This document shows, piece after piece, positions 17,001-18,033 of a DNA stretch of 18,033 nucleotides. The position numbers were made by a program, and so were the translations under genes. Source of the stretch: Stramenopiles sp. TOSAG23-2 (Eukaryota > Sar). How positions within the stretch are numbered: the stretch's first letter is position 1; each line of letters opens with the position of its first letter. The notes under the pieces were generated by a model. It did not search any database. It was given only the letters and a program-made list of their open reading frames with translations, and was not told the origin of the DNA. The stretch covers positions 1-18,033 of the forward strand of contig LT649617.1 of NCBI GenBank assembly GCA_900128395.1. The letters are read 5' to 3'.

Positions 17001-18033
17001 TAGACAAATCGCTTTGAAATTCCAAAGAATTTACACCTTCGAAACATTTCTTTAAATGCGGCAATACTCTTTTTGGATCCTTCGTTTCAGACAGAATTTC
17101 AAGCAACTCGTCGTTTGAAAGAAAGAAAAATCTTGGGAAAAAGACCCTTTTTGTATTTAAATAATCGCTCAAGCCTTTCTGGATCAAGTCCAACAATTTA
17201 CTTGCTTGTTCTAGTCGATCAATCATTCCTTCTTTTTTACCAATTGATATACATGAGGAATCCTCTTGTAACCCTTGCATGATGTCTCTCCAGGTACGAT
17301 CTACAGTGGCAAACCGTTTAGCTTCCATCGGCATTTGTTTCCTAATATCTTCAGAACTGAAAATAGGTTCTAAGTACAACCAGGTACTTTGAACCTTTAA
17401 CCATATACCAATAACTTCCTCAATATTCTGAAGAATTTTTGCCCATGCTGTGATACGCTCCGTAAATGGTTTAATGAACCTACTTCCTCGCATCGCTTGT
17501 GTTCGAACAATTTGATCATCGAGAATTTGTTCAATTTCTTCAACACTAGTTAAAATGAATGTGCCTGTATCTTTCCATGCTTTACTTCCAAATATCATTG
17601 GTGCCCATTCCTCTTCCATTTTATCCATCGCTTGTTCTAATGAAAATTCCTTACTTGCATTGATGCATGTATCGGTTATCGCTTCAACGTGGTTATGAAG
17701 TCCATAATTAATCATTTGTTTGAGATTTGCATTTTGAGCGTATGGAATGAATAGACCTGTCAACTTATTAATACTATCCCAATGCCTTTTTTTCAATCCT
17801 CTGGTACAGAGTAAAGTCATAAGTGGATGGAGATCATTTAAAAAGTCATTGCATTGTTCTTGAGCAGTAGCTGCAATATCAGCTTCGTCATTCATGTCTT
17901 TGCTTTTGAAATCCTTTTCAAACTTGATAAATTGACGACGGAAATTATCCATATCGTTTTCAACTTCTTCTGCATCTTGTTCCCACAGTGGTCTCGTCAT
18001 TAATTTGTTAACAACTTGATTCCTAGTATGAGC
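8089..18033 (-). CDS. Inner-arm axonemal dynein heavy chain, DNAH7/DNAH3/DNAH12-like (5' end beyond window)
   Basis: Minus-strand ATPase motor of a single-headed inner dynein arm, moving on axonemal microtubules. The frame is open to the window edge, 11 codons past the ATG at 18000. That Met aligns inside the family's tail/linker region, so the true start lies outside; 3303 residues from it against about 4000 for human DNAH7 leaves roughly 700 unseen. Numbering from that Met: linker (DHC_N2) 1-~340, with FFLSNDELLEIL near 290. AAA1 has GPAGTGKT at 568-575 and CFDEFNRI at 618-625. AAA2 has GRPFAGKT at 849-856. AAA3 has GPTGTGKS at 1249-1256 and DD at 1317-1318. AAA4 has GVGGSGRQ at 1609-1616. 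The stalk coiled coil and microtubule-binding tip span ~1825-2150 (tip ~1966-2080). AAA5 lies near 2170-2400, AAA6 has GQGQGP near 2730, and the C-terminal domain runs ~2960-3303. All four expected P-loops are intact. Lineage-specific inserts are a Lys run (1094-1105) and a Gly5-acidic loop (~2999-3025). No intron in 9.9 kb. The closest paralogue within the inner-arm group is uncertain. Confidence 0.95.
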   Translation of the reverse strand, partial: AHTRNQVVNKLMTRPLWEQDAEEVENDMDNFRRQFIKFEKDFKSKDMNDEADIAATAQEQCNDFLNDLHPLMTLLCTRGLKKRHWDSINKLTGLFIPYAQNANLKQMINYGLHNHVEAITDTCINASKEFSLEQAMDKMEEEWAPMIFGSKAWKDTGTFILTSVEEIEQILDDQIVRTQAMRGSRFIKPFTERITAWAKILQNIEEVIGIWLKVQSTWLYLEPIFSSEDIRKQMPMEAKRFATVDRTWRDIMQGLQEDSSCISIGKKEGMIDRLEQASKLLDLIQKGLSDYLNTKRVFFPRFFFLSNDELLEILSETKDPKRVLPHLKKCFEGVNSLEFQSDLSITSIISKEKEVIPLDYEAISEKTINPNDSGGCVEIWLDQIQTVMRKMMAHLYDLSMVDYGKREPDGDRTGWLKDWPGQIVLGVSQTYWTTVTTEALKSGPKGTKALHQRLTAHLNDIIQMVRTPQKKIVKRTIGPLCVLDVHARDTVVELERLGIDDPNDFDWLCQFRYYWHEGGESMRTGAPGTVVCKMINAQRLYAYEYLGNSMRLVVTPLTDRCYRTLMGAIHLDYGGAPAGPAGTGKTETVKDLGKNCAIQCVVYNCSDSLDYLAMGKFFKGLAGTGAWSCFDEFNRINLEVLSVIAQQILTITRAKVAGLDRFDFEGENIQLRRTCNVFVTMNPGYAGRQELPDNLKALFRSVAMMVPDYAQIGQIILYSMGYLDGLALARKIVMTYKLCSEQLSNQRHYDYGMRAVMAVLRTSGNLKKKHPDAPEAALCLRAIVDVNLPKFLAPDVPLFKGIVGDLFPGIELEEVDYGTMHTCLLDMCKKNILQPTDYFKTKVFEIYETMVVRHGFMVVGRPFAGKTNALRMLQETLTEMKIREPDNPKWQKTYATVINPKSIPMGQLYGQFDPQTHEWSDGVLAITYRNYAAEPPKVGNPEDFKWVWFDGPVDAIWIENMNTVLDDNKKLCLMSGEMISMSDTMNMIFEPMDLEVASPATVSRVGVVYLEPHRMGWTPCVDSWIQRLSVKEGEDVGRQWILTEEEGAQILDLFMWIADPAICYVKTACNCRAPTVDQQLIVACLRFIEYHIEEFLGDKPEEDGKKKKKKDEKKKKLTPAQIDSIFMFSMIWSICSITDDASREMIDIFIREFISDPACVEGASYKNTNTQLLLRGWKYPYKNWEPRKLGLALPSKQLIFDYMYDMHNNKYVLWKDTLVKQKIPATATFSSIVIDTQVTACLGRLLPMLLKGGAPTLVIGPTGTGKSVFIKKVVTQIMDQNIFKPIFLSYTAETSGNDAQRIVDGKVDKRRKGVFGPSFGCKALVFVDDVNMPEIEEYGAQAAVELLRQFCANGGWYDEKEKTWRELIDTHLIAAMGPPGGSNNHITPRMMRHFNLICVDSFNQDDLVHIFSHIVDWHMKVAKLPSDANRFAKSLVSATIDMYQASQLNLLPTPKKSHYTFNVRDVARIIQGILLVTPYEGLNSLTMPKLWLHECTRVISDRLIEVSDNEWFMGHTTKLMKEHFSLNMADVIGHLDPEEKNQAGLDSLRRLFFGNYTTVKQYKEIDDVDSLVHQMNKYLEDYNDVSKTKMDLVLFVFAVEHISRIARVLSMPGGNTLLVGVGGSGRQSLTRLAAFMLDYTLKQIELSKNYGFAEWREDVKIVLREGGCGERPFVFLFSDTQVKDERFVLDISSILNTGEVPNIFMVDEKMEIVDRMRVHAKELKDGKNMTTNELFEFFLRRLKDNLHIVLAFSPIGEAFRSRLRKFPSIVNCTTIDWFFAWPTDALEAVAEKFLASIKVDEQVKTALVTTCGYIHQSSRKLSTLFAEKKGRITYMTPTSYLELIKAFQGSLGITREAVKLARDRYANGLDKLGFAADQVEHMQKELTEMIPVLEDSTKKTEALMATIEQKLPGVTKMKNNVGKEAAIVQVDADACAAMKKECEDELAVAIPLLEDAIQALNTLKKSDITEVGAMKKPPSGVVLTMSAVCDMFGIKPDKIKDPEDPTKKIKDYWGPAKKQLLGDSKFLQKLKDYDKDNIDPKVVAKIRKSYLSKEEFTPERVKKASIAAMGLCKWVRAMEAYDRVAKVVAPKKAKLAASELELKETMEKLNKKKAELKKVEDDLAELESALEQAIKRKEELEANVDLCNKKLVRAKELIDGLGGEQARWTEKVGELSEEYTNLTGNVLVSSGLMAYLGAFTSEFRVSIMGKWVARCKLLGIPCSEKPSLVRTLGDPVKIRQWQVDGLPTDSMSVDNGIILFASRRWPLMIDPQGQANKWIKNFETKDGLKVIKLSDANYMRSVENAVQFGAPVLLENILEEMDPTLEPLLQKAIFKQGGVMCIRLGDSTVEYSENFRFYMTTKLRNPHYLPEIAVKVTLLNFMITPSGLQDQLLFCVVQEERPDLAEEKNRLIALGAKNAALAKDCEDKILHILATSTGNILEDESAIKALKDSKEISLDIKEKQQVADETEKQIDAVREGYIPIAVRGQILYFCIASLANIEPTYQYSLEWYTGLFVNAIRKSEASKKLEKRLENLSEYFTYSLYANICRSLLEKDKLLFSFVMTIRLNQGAGTIDYPEWYFLITGGVVVENPHKNPAKEWLSDKAWGELCRLSELHAFPGLRHNIMGSSDDWKRIYDSAQPEVEPLPGSWNDDLSTFQKMLVLRAIRPDKMMIAVQNYVMSELGDKFVKPPPFDLAACYVDSAITNPLVFVLSAGSDPMAGLLKFVSDQKATLNTISLGQGQGPKAAKLIENAMKDGSWVILQNCHLATSWMPELEKICEQLKPAQCHPDYRLWCTTYPSPDFPVSILQNAVKMTVEPPAGMRQNILGSYKNDPISDPTFFGSVGKAVEFRALLYSLCFFHANIQERREFGALGWNNPYEFNESDLRISIKQLAMFLDLYEKLPFKALNYCAGQCNYGGRVTDNKDRRLLMTLLKDYYKPAVLEPGHKITKSGSYVIPPDGKWEDYVKFVEALPLTVDPEVFCLHDNANITKDQKSTNELLVSILLTEESGGGGGDDSVDIDDQTESDEKTQDQIIYEVAENSLAKFPSLFDMEIAKLKYPVKWDNSMNTVLVQELQRFNKLVAVIKESLQDVMNAVKGLTVMSASIEKSGNSLFFGKIPEKWLDASYPSLKPLAGYTTDLLARLSFFKKWLDTKAPPTFWVSGFYFTQAFLTGTLQNFARKYTVEIDDVDFDFEVMPKPQQMYRTAPKDGVYVYGLFIDGARWDADKKCLNDSLPKVLFGVAPVLWLKPKASKDISVYDHYDCPVYKTSERRGMLSTTGHSTNFVMMIRIPSDRDGDEWIKAGVAMLTQLDD

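Noticed and set aside
17998-18000. Met at 18000 as the true dynein start
   Set aside because: The frame stays open to the window edge and this Met aligns well inside the tail/linker of DNAH7-type heavy chains, so about 700 N-terminal residues must lie outside.
1-18033. Non-standard genetic code, as in many ciliates
   Set aside because: All four genes with visible ends stop at TAA near the expected family C-terminus, and no in-frame stop needs reassignment. A code change affecting only unused codons cannot be excluded.
1-18033. CRISPR array, insertion sequence or viral insertion
   Set aside because: No regularly spaced direct repeats, no transposase, integrase or reverse transcriptase frame and no viral protein family were recognised.

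Overview
The window looks like nuclear DNA of a low-GC, intron-poor, flagellated protist. Three things point there. It carries an axonemal dynein heavy chain reading frame of more than 9.9 kb with no interruption, and a SPAG1-type dynein-arm assembly factor. It also has a eukaryotic bZIP factor with long Asn/Ser runs. The spacers are very AT-rich, with (TA)n and (TGTA)n microsatellites and long A/T runs, while the coding regions are richer in GC. All four readable stop codons are TAA, and no long frame needs a reassigned codon. The dapA gene (lysine via diaminopimelate) argues against an ordinary animal or fungus. A heterotrophic stramenopile or similar free-living flagellate fits, but the sequence alone cannot fix the lineage.

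Layout, left to right. At 1-128 (minus) is a fragment that reads like the middle of an MFSD5-type transporter and runs off the left edge, apparently beginning at a 3' splice site. At 125-433 (plus) is an open frame with no start codon that I cannot identify. At 434-1221 is AT-rich spacer with microsatellites and two compact inverted repeats. At 1222-4380 (plus) is SPAG1/DNAAF13. At 4381-4676 is a convergent 3'-3' spacer. At 4677-5666 (minus) is a bZIP transcription factor; its first ATG is at 5666, and the further upstream codon at 5687 is TTG. At 5667-6829 is a divergent spacer with a small tandem duplication and a splice-acceptor-like tract. At 6830-7744 (plus) is dapA. At 7745-8088 is a second convergent spacer. 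From 8089 to the right edge (minus) is an inner-arm axonemal dynein heavy chain of the DNAH7/DNAH3/DNAH12 type, missing its N-terminal part because the window ends.

The five protein-coding units alternate strictly in strand (-,+,-,+,-), so this is not an operon. Two of them belong to one process: SPAG1 helps fold and assemble dynein arms in the cytoplasm before transport to the flagellum, and the dynein heavy chain is a client of that pathway. DapA (lysine biosynthesis) and the bZIP factor have no evident link to motility, though they share a divergent spacer of about 1.2 kb. The least expected pattern is a cluster of TTCGTA/TACGAA words and inverted repeats, seen in both convergent spacers and not noticed in the other two. 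I see no clearly new biological system, no CRISPR array, no recognisable mobile-element protein and no tRNA or rRNA gene.
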